Assembly (NCBI GenBank): GCA_036850595.1
Contig: CM072166.1
Location: 18,558,198 to 18,622,197, forward strand
Length of the DNA: 64,000 nucleotides
Source: Rhyacichthys aspro
Lineage: Eukaryota > Chordata > Actinopteri > Gobiiformes > Rhyacichthyidae
Reading direction: 5' to 3'
Shown here: positions 1 through 13,000 of the stretch, in pieces
Layout of the letters: each line of letters starts with the position of its first letter
Numbering within the stretch: the first letter of the stretch is position 1
Program-made: the position numbers and the translations under genes
The notes under the pieces: generated by a model
What the model was told of the DNA's origin: nothing
The model's database searches: none
Seen by the model: only the letters and a program-made list of their open reading frames with translations

Positions 1-961
1 ATTTTTCTGACAAAAACAATAGAAGCCATACACCTTACGAAGCATCTCTCACACCAGCCATGCTGGTGTACGCTGTGGTTTGTTGACAACTGGAATCTTT
101 TTACTTTCCTTGCGTCACATCCGTGGTTTCTCTGATTGGTTTACTCAGCGAGCGTTAGTTCCGCCCATGGTCCCGCCTTGAAATCCTGTTCAAACCCCGT
201 ACCACCAGACTCATTTGTCTGTATGTAATACAATGAGAAAGCCGTCTGGCTGGCCAGGCTAGTTGAGCCACTCTTTAGCTTAATCCATCTGATTAACTGG
301 ACTTCTGACTACTGACACCTGGCAGAGAAAAATTGAAAATATGTCTATATCACTCTAATCAATATCTGCCGTCATCTTTTTCCATGCATGAGCAGAGCCC
401 TTAGTCCAACCTTTGCTTGGCTAAGCTATAATGCTCTTTTTAGCTTGATTGTCAGTGGCTTTTGTTTTGGAATGTCAGTTTGAATAAGGGAAGTTTACAT
501 TGTTGTAATGCCAATTGGATGTTTACCTGCATATTGAAGGTTCAGTATTAGTCAGACTTCAGGCAATGTGAATTTCCTTAATGTCATGTAGCCCTGTGAT
601 TAAGTGGCCATTGTCCAGGGTGTACATGTCTAACACCCAAAGTAACTTGCATGGGCTCCAGCCCCTGTGACCTATAAAGGATCACACAATGCACCCCCAA
701 ATAAAAATGTGTTTCATCAGCTCTTTAACAGTTATGGTAGAACATGTAGGGGTTTCATTTTGTCTCAAAACCATAAAACAAAGCAAATCTTTGAGCTGCT
801 GATGCAGCAGGAAAAGAGTTGCACTATAACAGATTTGATGAGGTCAGACACAACACACCAGAGTGCTGGAGATCAGATACTGTTGTGTGGCTTTAGGAAA
901 AAGGTCCATTCGTGTACATTATTGTTTTCCCCCAGTGTCTTCTTTGATACTGTCTCCTTAG
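1..961 (+). other. exoc6 intron, no exon recognised
   Basis: Left-edge intron upstream of the exon at 962. No stretch matching the preceding Sec15 exons was found, nor any recognised repeat. Short ORFs such as the one starting at 667 have no recognisable similarity. Confidence 0.6.
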
Positions 962-1052
962 GTGACAGCTCAGACGGAAGATGTGATCCGATGTCGTATA
1001 CAGCAAAGGAACATGGCCACCACTGTGGAGAAGCTCCAGCTCTGTATTCCAG
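962..1052 (+). CDS. exoc6: exoc6 exon (first in window)
   Basis: Acceptor ctccttag precedes GTG at 962 and the donor gttgtg follows 1052. It encodes VTAQTEDVIRCRIQQRNMAT and on to LQLCIP, part of the N-terminal coiled region. It ends one base into a Val codon. Confidence 0.93.
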
Positions 1053-4000
1053 GTTGTGAATTACATATCAAACTTGATCTTTTGTCCCTCCAATGTCCTG
1101 TCTCGGGCACCACACAGCACAAAAACAGTCTGTAAGCTTTACTTTTTGTACTTACATTCTTCTTATGAACAGTATTCACAGCAGCAAAACCAACTCAGCT
1201 TAGCTTATGGCTAATTTAAAGTAATCAATGCAAAAATCATTGTTACAATGTCCCTTTACAATAAATAGGTGTTATGGCTTTGTTGTACACAATGCCATAG
1301 GTGAAGGTGGGGTATAAAAATTACACTACATACATTCATTCATTCATGCAAATGTTCGACTCTTTGCAGCCTTGTGAAATTGCAAGCATACATTGATTCT
1401 GTGCATCTGTAAATTTACTGATCCTTTTTCTTATTTTTCGCTTTTTTCAAATTTTTTTCAGTTTTAGAAATGTACAGTAAACTGAAGGAGCAGCTTGAAG
1501 CCAAAAGGTAACCATCTTTTATCAAACTTTAATTGCATATGCTTTCAATCAAAAATCAACCAAATCAATTATTTGCTTGATTGCTCTAAAGGTGAATGGA
1601 TAAACAAAGAGTTGTTTGAACCGCTGCACAAGTGAAATTGACCAACATGGTTCTTTAAGCTTTATGTATGTGACCAAATTCATGTGCCCTGTATTGGACC
1701 TGAGCAATGGACCTTGGCCATTCACTGCCAAAACAGTTGACCCTCAGTGTGGTTTACAGTCCCCCCAGCACTGGCCCCCACTGCACGCACTGCCAGTTCA
1801 AGGCCATTTAGAGCAAACCAGTGTCTTTATGCACAAATCACACGAGTATCTGTGGAGGTTCTAGTCATCCAGTTCATTATAAATTAGAAGATGAAAAATC
1901 GTGTGTGGATTTAGTTTTAAAAGTAGAAGACATTTCATCCCTTGCCCAATGGACTTTGTCATTCAACGTCAGAGTTGAGGTTATATCCCCAGAGGTAGTG
2001 CAAACTTAGGTAATGACCGGCTTTGGATAAAAAAACAAACAAACCCAAGCCTATTCAGTTTATTCACAGCCTGTGACCTCTAATGAACCGATGAAATTGT
2101 TTTGTGTGCATTGTACTGCATCTTCTAGTCAGCCTACAATCTGATCCAAATTTAAAATACAGCCATCCATCCATCCATCCATCTTCTTCCGCTTATCCGG
2201 GGCCGGGTCGCGGGGGCAGCAGTCTAAGCAGAGACGCCCAGACTTCCCTCTCCCCAGACACTTCTTCCAGCTCCTCTGGGGGAATACCGAGGCGTTCCCA
2301 GGCCAGCCGAGAGACATAGTCCCTCCAGCGTGTCCTAGGTCTGCCCCGGGGCCTCCTCCCAGTGGGACATGCCCGGAACACCTCCCCAGGAAGGCGTCCA
2401 GGAGGCATCCGGAACAGATGCCCGAGCCACCTCAGCTGGCTCCTCTCGATGTGGAGGAGCAGCGGCTCTACTCTGAGCTCCTCTCGAGTGACTGAACTCC
2501 TCACCCTATCTCTAAGGGAGCGTCCAGCCACCCTGCGGAGGAAACTCATTTCGGCCGCTTGTATCCGGGATCTTGTCCTTTCGGTCATGACCCAGAGCTC
2601 ATGACCATAGGTGAGAGTAGGAACGTAGATCGACGGTAAATCGAGAGCTTTGCCTTGCAGCTCAGCTCCTTCTTCACCACGACAGACCGGTACAACGACC
2701 GCATGACTGCAGAAGCTGCACCGATCCGTCTGTCAATCTCCCGTTCCATCCTTCCCTCACTCGTGAACAAGACCCCAAGATACTTGAACTCCTCCACTTG
2801 AGGCAGGACCTCTCCACCGACCTGAAGGGGGCAAGCCACCCTTTTCCGGCTGAGAACCATGGCCTCGGACTTGGAGGTGCTGATTCTCATCCCGGCCGCT
2901 TCACACTCGGCTGCAAACCGTCCCAGTGCATGCTGAAGGTCCTGGTCTGATGGAGCCAACAGGACCACATCATCCGCAAAAAGCAGAGATGAGATCCTGT
3001 GGTCCCCAAACCGGACCCCCTCCAGCCCCTGACTGCGCCTAGAAATCCTGTCCATAAAAATTATGAACAGGACCGGTGACATAGGGCAGCCCTGGCGGAG
3101 TCCAACATGCACCGGGAACAGGTCTGACTTACTGCCGGCAATGCGAACCAAGCTCCTGCTCCGGTCGTACAGGGACCGGACAGCCCTCAGCAGAGGGCCC
3201 CGGACCCCATACTCCCAGAGCACCCCCACAGGATGCCGCGAGGGACACGGTCGAATGCCTTCTCCAGATCCACAAAACACATGTGGACTGGTTGGGCAAA
3301 CTCCCATGAACCCTCCAGCACCCTGGAGAGGGTATAGAGCTGGTCCAGTGTTCCACGACCAGGACGAAAACCGCATTGTTCCTCCTGAATCCGAGGTTCA
3401 ACTATCGGCCGGATTCTCCTCTCCAGTACCCTGGCATAGACTTTCCCGGGAGGCTGAGGAGTGTGATCCCCTGTAGTTGGAACACACCCTCCGGTCCCCC
3501 TTTTAAAAAGGGGGACCACCACCCCGGTCTGCCAGTCCAGGGGCACTGCCCCCGACCTCCACGCGATGTTGCAGAGGCGTGTCAGCCAGGACAGCCCTAC
3601 AACATCCAGAGACTTGAGGAACTCAGGGCGGATCTCATCCACCCCGGGCGCCTTGCCACCGAGAAGCTTTTAACTACCTCGGTGACTTCAGCTTGGGTGA
3701 TGGACGAGTCCACCTCCGAGCCCTCAGCCTCTGCTTCCTCAAAGGAAGACGTGTCGGTGGGGTTGAGGAGATCCTCAAAGTATTCCTTCCACCGTCCGAC
3801 GATGTCCCCAGTCGAGGTCAACAACTGCCCACCTCCACTGTAAACAGTGTTAGTGGAGCAGTGTTTCCCCCTTCTGAGGCGCCGAACGGTTTGCCAGAAT
3901 CTCTTCGAGGCCGACCGATAGTCTTTCTCCATGGCCTCACCAAACTCCTCCCAGACCCGAGTTTTTGCCTGCACAACTACCCGAGCCGTAGTCCGCTTGG

Positions 4001-7000
4001 CCTGCCGGTACCCATCGGCTGCCTCAGGAGTCCCGCGAGCCAACCAGGCCCGATAGGACTCCTTCTTCAGCTTGACGGCATCCCTTACTTCCGGTGTCCA
4101 CCACCGGGTTCGGGGATTGCCGCCACGACAGGCACCGGAGACCTTACGTCCACAGCTTCGAGCAGCCGCGTCGACAATGGAGGTGGAGAACATGGTCCAC
4201 TCGGACTCAATGTCTCCAACCTCCCCCGGGATCTGGTTGAAGTTCTGCCGGAGGTGGGAGTTGAAGACCTCTCTGACAGGGGACTCAGCCAGACGTTCCC
4301 AGCAGACCCTCACAGTACGTTTGGGCCTGCCAAGTCTTTCCGACTTCCTCCCCCGCCATCGGATCCAACTCACCACCAGGTGGTGATCAGTTGACAGCTC
4401 CGCCCCTCTCTTCACCCGAGTGTCCAAGACATACGGCCGAAGGTCGGATGAAACGACTACAAAGTCGATCATCGACCTCCGGCCTAGGGTGTCCTGGTGC
4501 CACGTGCACTGATGGACACCCTTATGCTTGAACATGGTGTTCGTTATGGACAAACTGTGACTAGCACAGAAGTCCAACAACAGAACACCACTCGGGTTCA
4601 GATCGGGGGGGCCGTTCCTCCCAATCACGCCCCTCCAGGTGTCACTGTCGCTACCCACGTGGGCGTTGAAGTCCCCAGTAGAACAATGGAGTCCCCAGTC
4701 GGAGCGCCTTCCAGCACCCCTCCCAGGGACTCCAAGAAGGCCTGGTACTCTGCACTGCCGTTCGGCCCGTAAGCACAAACGACAGTGAGAGACCTCTCCC
4801 CAACCCGAAGGCGCAGGGAGGCGACCCTCTCGTTCACCGGGTTAAACTCCAACACACAGCGGCTGAGCTGGGGGCTATGAGCAAGCCCACACCAGCTCGC
4901 CGCCTCTCACCGCGGGCAACTCCAGAGTAGTGGAGAGTCCAGCCCCTCTCGAGGTTTTGGGTTCCAGAACCCAAGCTGTGCGTGGAGGTGAGCCCGACTA
5001 TCTCTAGTCGGTACCTCTCAGCCTCCCGCACAAGCTCAGGCTCCTTCCCCCCCAGCGAGGTGACATTCCATGTCCCTAGAGCTAGCTTCTGTATCCAGAG
5101 ATCGGGTCGTCGAGGCGCCCGCCTTCGACCACTGCCCGATTAAAATACAGCTAAAATACTAAAAATAAATCTGAATTACCCTGATTGTGCTATGACCAGC
5201 AAGTATAGCTTATAGTATGTATCTTCAGTATATATATATATTTTGATTTGTTTACTCAAATATTCAGTCAAATATGTTTTATATCTTATATAGTAACATA
5301 ATGTGTTGCATTGATCAGTATTTATGTAGCAGACATCACTCTTCTGGGCATACCACTGTCAAAATGCAAGCCTTTTTAGGGGTTACTTATACCTAAAACC
5401 AAACAGAATACTTTCATCTTTAACTGACAGAATAAATTTGGTAGCTAGAACTGAATGTCTCAACTTGGGGAGTTCTGGACATTGTTAAAACACACAGTTG
5501 TTCTTTTATAAACATCTCCTTAAACTTGTTTTGTTTGTCAAGGTATTACGCAGCATTAAAAACCATGGAACAGCTGGAGAAAGTCTACATTCCCAGGTAT
5601 GTAGAGTTTGTTTTGTGCCTATAAATTCGGACAAGGTGTGAAATCCAGCTGTGAGGGCTCAGTTGGGCTATGAGCATACTCCGATGTGAATGTGAATGTA
5701 CTGGGTGTGAATACAGATCGTTTGGATTAAGCTACAGGTCAGCATTAATGGTTTGTTTTTGCGTAAATGGCCTCTTTGTAAAGCAGGCCCAATAAAACAG
5801 AAATGTCCTTGTGCAGCACTATTTAAAAAACTCTTGTTCTCCTTTAGAGTAAGTCAGTACAGGTTTTGTCAGATCATGGCTGAAAACCTGCCCAAGCTCA
5901 GAGAGGAGATCAAGGAAATCTCCATGTCAGATCTGAAGGACTTCCTGGAGAGCATCAGAAAACACTCAGACAAGGTTGGAGAGACTGCCATGAGACAGGT
6001 ATGAGGACGGAGATGCTCAGAAATGTGAACATTCAAACGAACATGATATGTGTGTCGGCTTTGCAGGCACTGCAGCACAGAACCTTCAACAGTGCTGTTG
6101 TCAGACAGGCAAGTGTGGGTAACTACACCAGGCCTGTGTACTCTGTTACTGGACACACACATCACACTCATAACGGCCTCATGATGGAGAACGACATGGG
6201 AGATGAAGAGGATGTTGATGAAGAGGTAAAAAATAAACACTGGGCAGTCAGTTAACTTCACCTTCTTCTCCTTTCAGTTGTTCCCTTCAGGGGTCTCCAG
6301 TCAATCAACTGCCTCCATCTATTCCTAACTACAGTTATGTTATTCAGCAATACATTCATAAATCTCCTCTTTGCTCTTCCTCTAGGTCTTCTGTCTGGAA
6401 GCTCTAACCTTAGCATCCTTTGTTCAGTATATTTATTTATTCTCTCCTCTAGACATATCCAAATCATCTATGTCTAGCCTCTCTAACTTTATCTCCAAAA
6501 CATCTGAACTGAGCTGTCCCTCTGATGGACTCGTTCCTGATCCTATGCATCCTTGTCACTCCCAAAGAGAAACTCAGCTCAGATCCTGTATTTGCCTCAG
6601 TACCACTGTCTCTAATCCATACAATGTTGCTGTTTTCACCACTGTCCTGTTTCCTTTTATTCTTGCTGGTTCTCTTTTATCACACTTTTCTCCACCCAGT
6701 CCAACCTGGTGCATAACCCTCTCCTTTCCACACTCCCCGCTAAAATCCTTAAAATCCTGCACCTTTTCAAAAAAACAAAAAGATAGTTTTAATGTGACTA
6801 TTTATTAGACTATATACTGCTTTAACAGAAAATCTGCATCAATTGTTATGTTTTTTTGTCATTAACTACTCTTTCTTTCCTGTTCAGATTCTAACTGCTC
6901 AAGAGCTGGTGGACTTCTCACCTGTCTACAGGTGTTTACACATTTACACTGTGCTGGTAGGTGGTCTCTGGCATCTTATGTTTTTTGCCTTGTAACTGCC

Positions 7001-10000
7001 TGTACTTTTTCTTGTAAATGGGATCATACATTTCTCAACATGTACAGGTATATCTCAAATAATTAGAATATCATGAAAAATATTTTTTGTCATTCATTTC
7101 AAAAAGTGAAACCCATATATTGCAAAAAAAAAAAAAAATCATCTAAGAAGACAGTATCAAAGAAGCCTGACAGAAATGTCAGGCTTCTAAAAAGTAGTTT
7201 ATTTCTATGCACTCAATACTTGTGCACAATTACTGCATCAATGCGGCGTGGCATGGAGGCTATCAGCCTGTGTCACTGTTCAGGTGTAATGGAAGCCCAG
7301 GTAGCTTTGATAGCAAACACAATTGACTAACACCAGCAGATGACATGACAGCCCAAGTCATCACTGACTGTGGAAACTTCACACTGGACTTCAAGCAACA
7401 TGGTTTCTGTGCCTCGCCACTCTTCCTCCAGACTCTGGGATCTTGATTTCCAAATGAAATAAAAAATTTTCTTTCATCTGAAAAGAGGACTTTGGACCAC
7501 TGAGCAGCAGTCCAGTTCTTTTTCTCCACAGCTCAGGTAAGATGCTTGTGACATTGTCTCTGGTTCAGGAGTGGCTTGACATGAGGAATGCGACATTTTT
7601 AGCCCATGTCTAGGATTTGTCCGTGCGTAGTAGCTCTTGATGCACTGACTCCAGCCTCAGTCTACTCTTCCCCTAAATTCTTGAATGGATTTGGCATAAC
7701 AATCCTCTCAAAGCGGTTATCCCTTTTTCTGGTGCACCTTTTCCTACAACATTTTTTCCTTCCACTCAACTTTTTATGAATATGCTTGGATACAGCACTC
7801 TGTGAACAACCAGCTTTTTTAGCAATGAACTTTTGTGGCTTGCCCTCCTTGTGGAGGGTGTCACTGTCTCTCTTCTGGTCACCTGACAAGTCAGCAGTTT
7901 TCCCCATATGTAGCCTACTGACCCAGACTGAGAGACATTCAAAGGTTTAGGAAACCTTTGCAGGTGTTTTGAGGTAATTAGCTGATTAGGGTGTGACAAC
8001 ATGACTTTTCTAATGACACTGAATTTTGGGCTTTCATTATCTGTAAGACATAATCATCAAAAAGTCAAGAAATAAAGGCCTGAAAAATTTCACTCTATGT
8101 GTAATGAATCTATATAATATATGGGTTTCACTTTCTGAAATGAGTGAAAAAAATATTGACCTTTTTCATGATATTCTAATTTTTAGAGATGTACCTGTAT
8201 GTATTCTTGCAGCATTAGACATAGATGTTAGATAAATCAAATAGGCATATGGAAGATGTATTTAAAGCCCTTATATTTAAATTATATTAAAAGCTATTAT
8301 AGCTATTATAAGCTAATGGACTGGCGTTGGTGGATCACATACAAAATAGCAGAATCAATTTAATTATATTGTTTAGTTGAAATATGCTATGATTAAAGAT
8401 ATACAAAATTTGAAAATGCTGCAACAACTTAAAAGTATAAAATACTTTTTTAATATTGTAAATTATATTATGGTGGCAACCTAGAACGACCACTGGGTGG
8501 TCATCATATGAGCAACATTTTTCATCCTCTAGAGAAGCACCAACATTGTGCAAGTTTGTTATTGTGCAGGTTGGTGATATTTATATTTTGTGACTGTAAG
8601 CAGTCCACAGATCCTACAGATACTTGATTGGAAGCTTTGTACTCGCTGCTTGTTTATACATTGCTTTTTGAATAGTAAATTATCATTCCAAGGTTATTTA
8701 CACTCTACCCACCCTTTGTCCCCTGGCAAGACCACCTGTTTCAGACAGACTGTTTCTGGACATTGTCTTTGCATGTTCTGTGTGTAATAATAAGGTCACA
8801 AGACAAATTTGCATGTGATTCTCCTGAGAACCTCTGCAAAAAGAAAGAGGCCTTACTGACAGTGTTGAGTAGAAGAGAGGAATGTGCCATACAGAGCACT
8901 CTTGATACATAATAAAAGTTAGCATGGGGTGTATTTAAAGTCGAGTGTTGCTGTTTTTCTCTGTGTATACAGGGCGATAGAGAAACATTTGAAAACTACT
9001 ACAGAAAACAGAGGAAAAAACAGGCCCGGCTTGTACTCCAGCCACAAGCTAACATGGTAAGCAGCACACAACACTTGCAACGACATTTGCGTTTGACCCT
9101 CCTCAGATCTGGCACTAATATATGGAATGAGTTTATAGATATTAAGTTGTCAGGATGAGAGATCATCTCAGAAAATTATTTTAACTTCACATCTGAGGCT
9201 TCAATGGACAAGCAGACAGAAATCTGTAGTCTGATGTACCAACTGTTTGAACAATTAATTTGAACTTTGTCAGCGAATGCTCCCAGATTTGTTGATAAAC
9301 TGAAGACAAATTAGAGTTTGTTTCCACATTTGTCTTACCTATTTGTAAAAATGCTTTTTTCTTTGTGTGATTAGCATGAAACCGTGGAAGGCTATAGGAG
9401 GTACTTCAATCAGATTGTTGGGTAAGTTTTTATGAATATACTTATAGTGTTGTTCTTAACAAGTTTGTGATATACTTTTACACGGGGAATCATTGTTAAC
9501 TATCTTAATGTATATCTTTGATAGGTTCTTTGTTGTGGAGGACCATATCCTAAATGCCACACGAGGGCTTGTGACCAGAGCTTTCACTGATGAGCTGTGG
9601 AACATGGCTCTGTCCAAGATTATTGCTGTGCTTCGCACACATTCTGTAAGTTCGTGTGTGACAGGCACAGTTTCATTATATTAAATAGCAGTTATTTACG
9701 GCATATTATTATAAACACACTCAGTCTTGCAAGTGAAAATTAGCCTAAGTAATGCCTCATGCAAGTCCTTGTACTAAAAAACTCTAATGATGTCTCTTTC
9801 AAGAAAATAGGTCAAAACACACATACACATGCAGCCAAAGGGGAGGTCATTTGGGACTTAATGAGAGACAGATTGCAACAACAACGGCAGATTAAGGAGG
9901 CATATTCCTGACGGCTGGGTTCCACTCATTTGTAAATCACCCAAGGGATTATGCTAACAGTGCAAAGAATAGACTCACTGTATGGGGTCAAAGATCAACA

Positions 10001-13000
10001 AAGCCCCACATCTCCACCTTGGCCTCCAGCCTCCGCCCTCTACCACTGCTGCAGTCCTACACTCACATCTTTTCACCTGCAACACATGTGAACACAACAT
10101 TTATACAGTTAGCACTTTTACCTGATTAATTTAAAACAAGCACAGGAAAATAATATATGAATGAATACTTTATATATGTACACACACTGCAGCCACACTC
10201 ATTTCCCACTTTATGTTGATTTAATCTTGTGTCACTCTGTAATAACTTAACTTTGAGGGCAATAAATCAGTCAATATGCAGCAATAATGGAGTACCTTCT
10301 GTTTGCCCCAGCCCCTCTAATTAATGCTTGTTTTTAACCTCTTTTGTGAATAGAGAAGCAAGACCTCCTACTGCACTGATACTGTACTTTTCTGTGAAAA
10401 TTCCACTTGTGTGCAAGATATTATTTTAAAATGTATTTGTTTAAATTCAATTGTATAGCACTAAATCATAACAAAGTTGTCTCATGACAATACTCAATAA
10501 TAATCTTAAAAATAGTGTCTAGCAGAGCAATCAAATTTTAGGTTACATTGCAATACTAATAATGTTGATCTTTTTAATAAGCTTTGGCCATTTTGTATTG
10601 AATATAGACACTGACCACAGGCACAGGTTTAAAGTGGCCGCCCACTTTGAAGAACAGTGAACGGCCATAGTCCTAATCCTTTCTGTTCTCCGGGCACAGA
10701 ATGGAGTAACAAATAAATTCAGTTATCAGATTTTGGTTATGGTTCTGTTTACATTACGCCCAAGTTTGCTTTTTGGAGGGGACCGTGGAGAGAACAGTTA
10801 AAGGGGACATTCCATGCAAAAAACACTTTTACGTACTAAACAACTGCGGGATCTCTCTGTTATGGGGCAGAGTCGCTCCACTGGGGCAAAAACGCCTCGG
10901 TTCTCAAAAAGCTTGACTGTGACAAAACAATCCAAGGAGGTGGGCTCTCTCCTCACTTCCCTTTACAGAGGCCACAGAGCGAAGACTCGAGCTAAGAGCG
11001 CACAGCGTAGCAACGTTAGTTCACTCTCATGTCAGTTTATAGCTTAAAGCGTTTTTAAACATGAAAAACATGCTACTATTGGTAAAACTAGAGTTAGATT
11101 ATCAATATCTTACTGTTCTAAAGCATTTCACTAAACATGTAATATCAGTGAATAATCTAAAAAGGAAAAATAAAGGACGACAGGATGTTTAATATTGTGA
11201 TATGTTGCTGCACCGAGGGCTGGAGTGGGATGGGGCATAAGGAACACTGTGGGGTCCGGGTTTGAGTAGTATTAGTTCAGGACTGGTTAATGCCCGCTGT
11301 GCCCAGAGCTGGTGAGCTACAGATAGGTGCGGAGGAGTCTCGTGCATCAGAAATGGAGTTGTAAATATACGGGTAGGCTACAGGAATTCAGAAGTCCTGA
11401 TGCACAAAACTCCTGCTCTACAGTTTATCAACTGCTCCTCTTAGCTCCGGGGATAGCTGTCACTGCTGCCATGTTCTGAGAGCCCTAGCCCTGGGTAAAG
11501 CTTTTAGGCGTCGGGGCCGCTGCTGGCTGTTCTTCGCTGTACTTTTCAGGTCTTTACAGTAAACGTGTCTCTCTGTGTAGCAACTGAGGCTAACGGAAGC
11601 TACAATATCAAGATGAAAACACACTGGCTGTAACGTACACTGACTTATATATCACTAACTTCTGTGGAAGGAAACCGTGTCTGTTGAATATGGTTTTAAA
11701 TTCATAAAGAGTGTTTTCAACAGAGGTAGTTTGCCCATTGATAACTTACCATAGCTCGTTCTCACCCTTGCTGCCTCTGTCTCTTCTCCAGTCTCTTCTC
11801 CAGTCTCTTCCTGAGTCTCTTCTCCAGTCTCTTCCTGAGACTCTTAGTGCTCACGATCAGACTCTGGCTCAAACGTATAATCCACAGTTGAATCGATGAG
11901 GCACTTTCCATTTGTCAAGAATGTTTAAAATCCCGAAATAACAACTTGTTATAACAACCCGGTAAAGACAACCGAAAATGGCAAGCGAGAGCGGAAAGGG
12001 GGGCGGAACATGAAGTGAGTTCAGTTAAAGGGCCAGCGGCCAAAACCGAGCGTTTCTGAGGAGAGATTCAGAGAGGGTTTTCCAATATAATCTAAAACAT
12101 GACACATTTTGATTGAAACATGTAACATACACTTCACTGGGAGCACAATGTTATTAATTGAAAAAGGAGCATTCAGTGTCCCCTTTAAATGAAGCAGCAG
12201 CCCTACTTACACTGAGGCACACCGCTGTGAAAGGCTGCACGCAATTATGACATAAAACAACTCTTTTTGGATACTGTGGCCTGACATTGACTCAACACAA
12301 GAGCCCCTCTAAGCAACATACAGATTATGTTTACGTGAACTTAACACTTCCTGTTACCTCTTCAAATTAAAAGCTGTGTCAGTTTATAGCAGCAGAAAGT
12401 CCTTTTTTTGGGTGGAGCCAGAAAAGGTCAGAACAGGTGGAAATCACCAAAGACACTGCTTCAACTAACCCAGCATTGGGTTTGAGTAAATCAGCCTTGA
12501 CTAAACAGAAGAGGCATATACCGACTAGGCATAACATTATGACCACCTGCCTAATATTGTGTTGGTCCCCCTTCTGCTGCCAAAATAACCCTAGGTGTTC
12601 TGTGGCATCTGGCACCAAGATGTTAGCAGCTGATCCTTTAAGTCCTGTAAGTCGGGAAGTCGGGCCTCCCTGGAATGGGCTTGTTTATCCAGCAAATCCC
12701 ACAGATTGATTGGATTTTAATCTGGGGAATGTGGAGGCCAAATCTACACCTCACACTTTTTATTCTAAACCATTTTTGCTTTGTGGTATGGCACAATATC
12801 CTGCTGAAAAAGACCACAGCCATCATGGAATGCTATTTCCAAGAAAGGGTGTACATGGTCTGCAAGAATGTAGGTGGCATGTGTTAAAGTTTCCAAACAT
12901 CCTAGTTTTATTTTGGATCCTTACATTATTTGACTTTGCACACAGAAACAAAATTATTAAAAAAAAAAAACAAAACTACCAGGGTCAAAATAATTAGCTC

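Noticed and set aside
12437..12997. Several ORFs of 60-95 codons near 12.4-13.0 kb
   Set aside because: They are antisense reads through decayed Tc1 ends.
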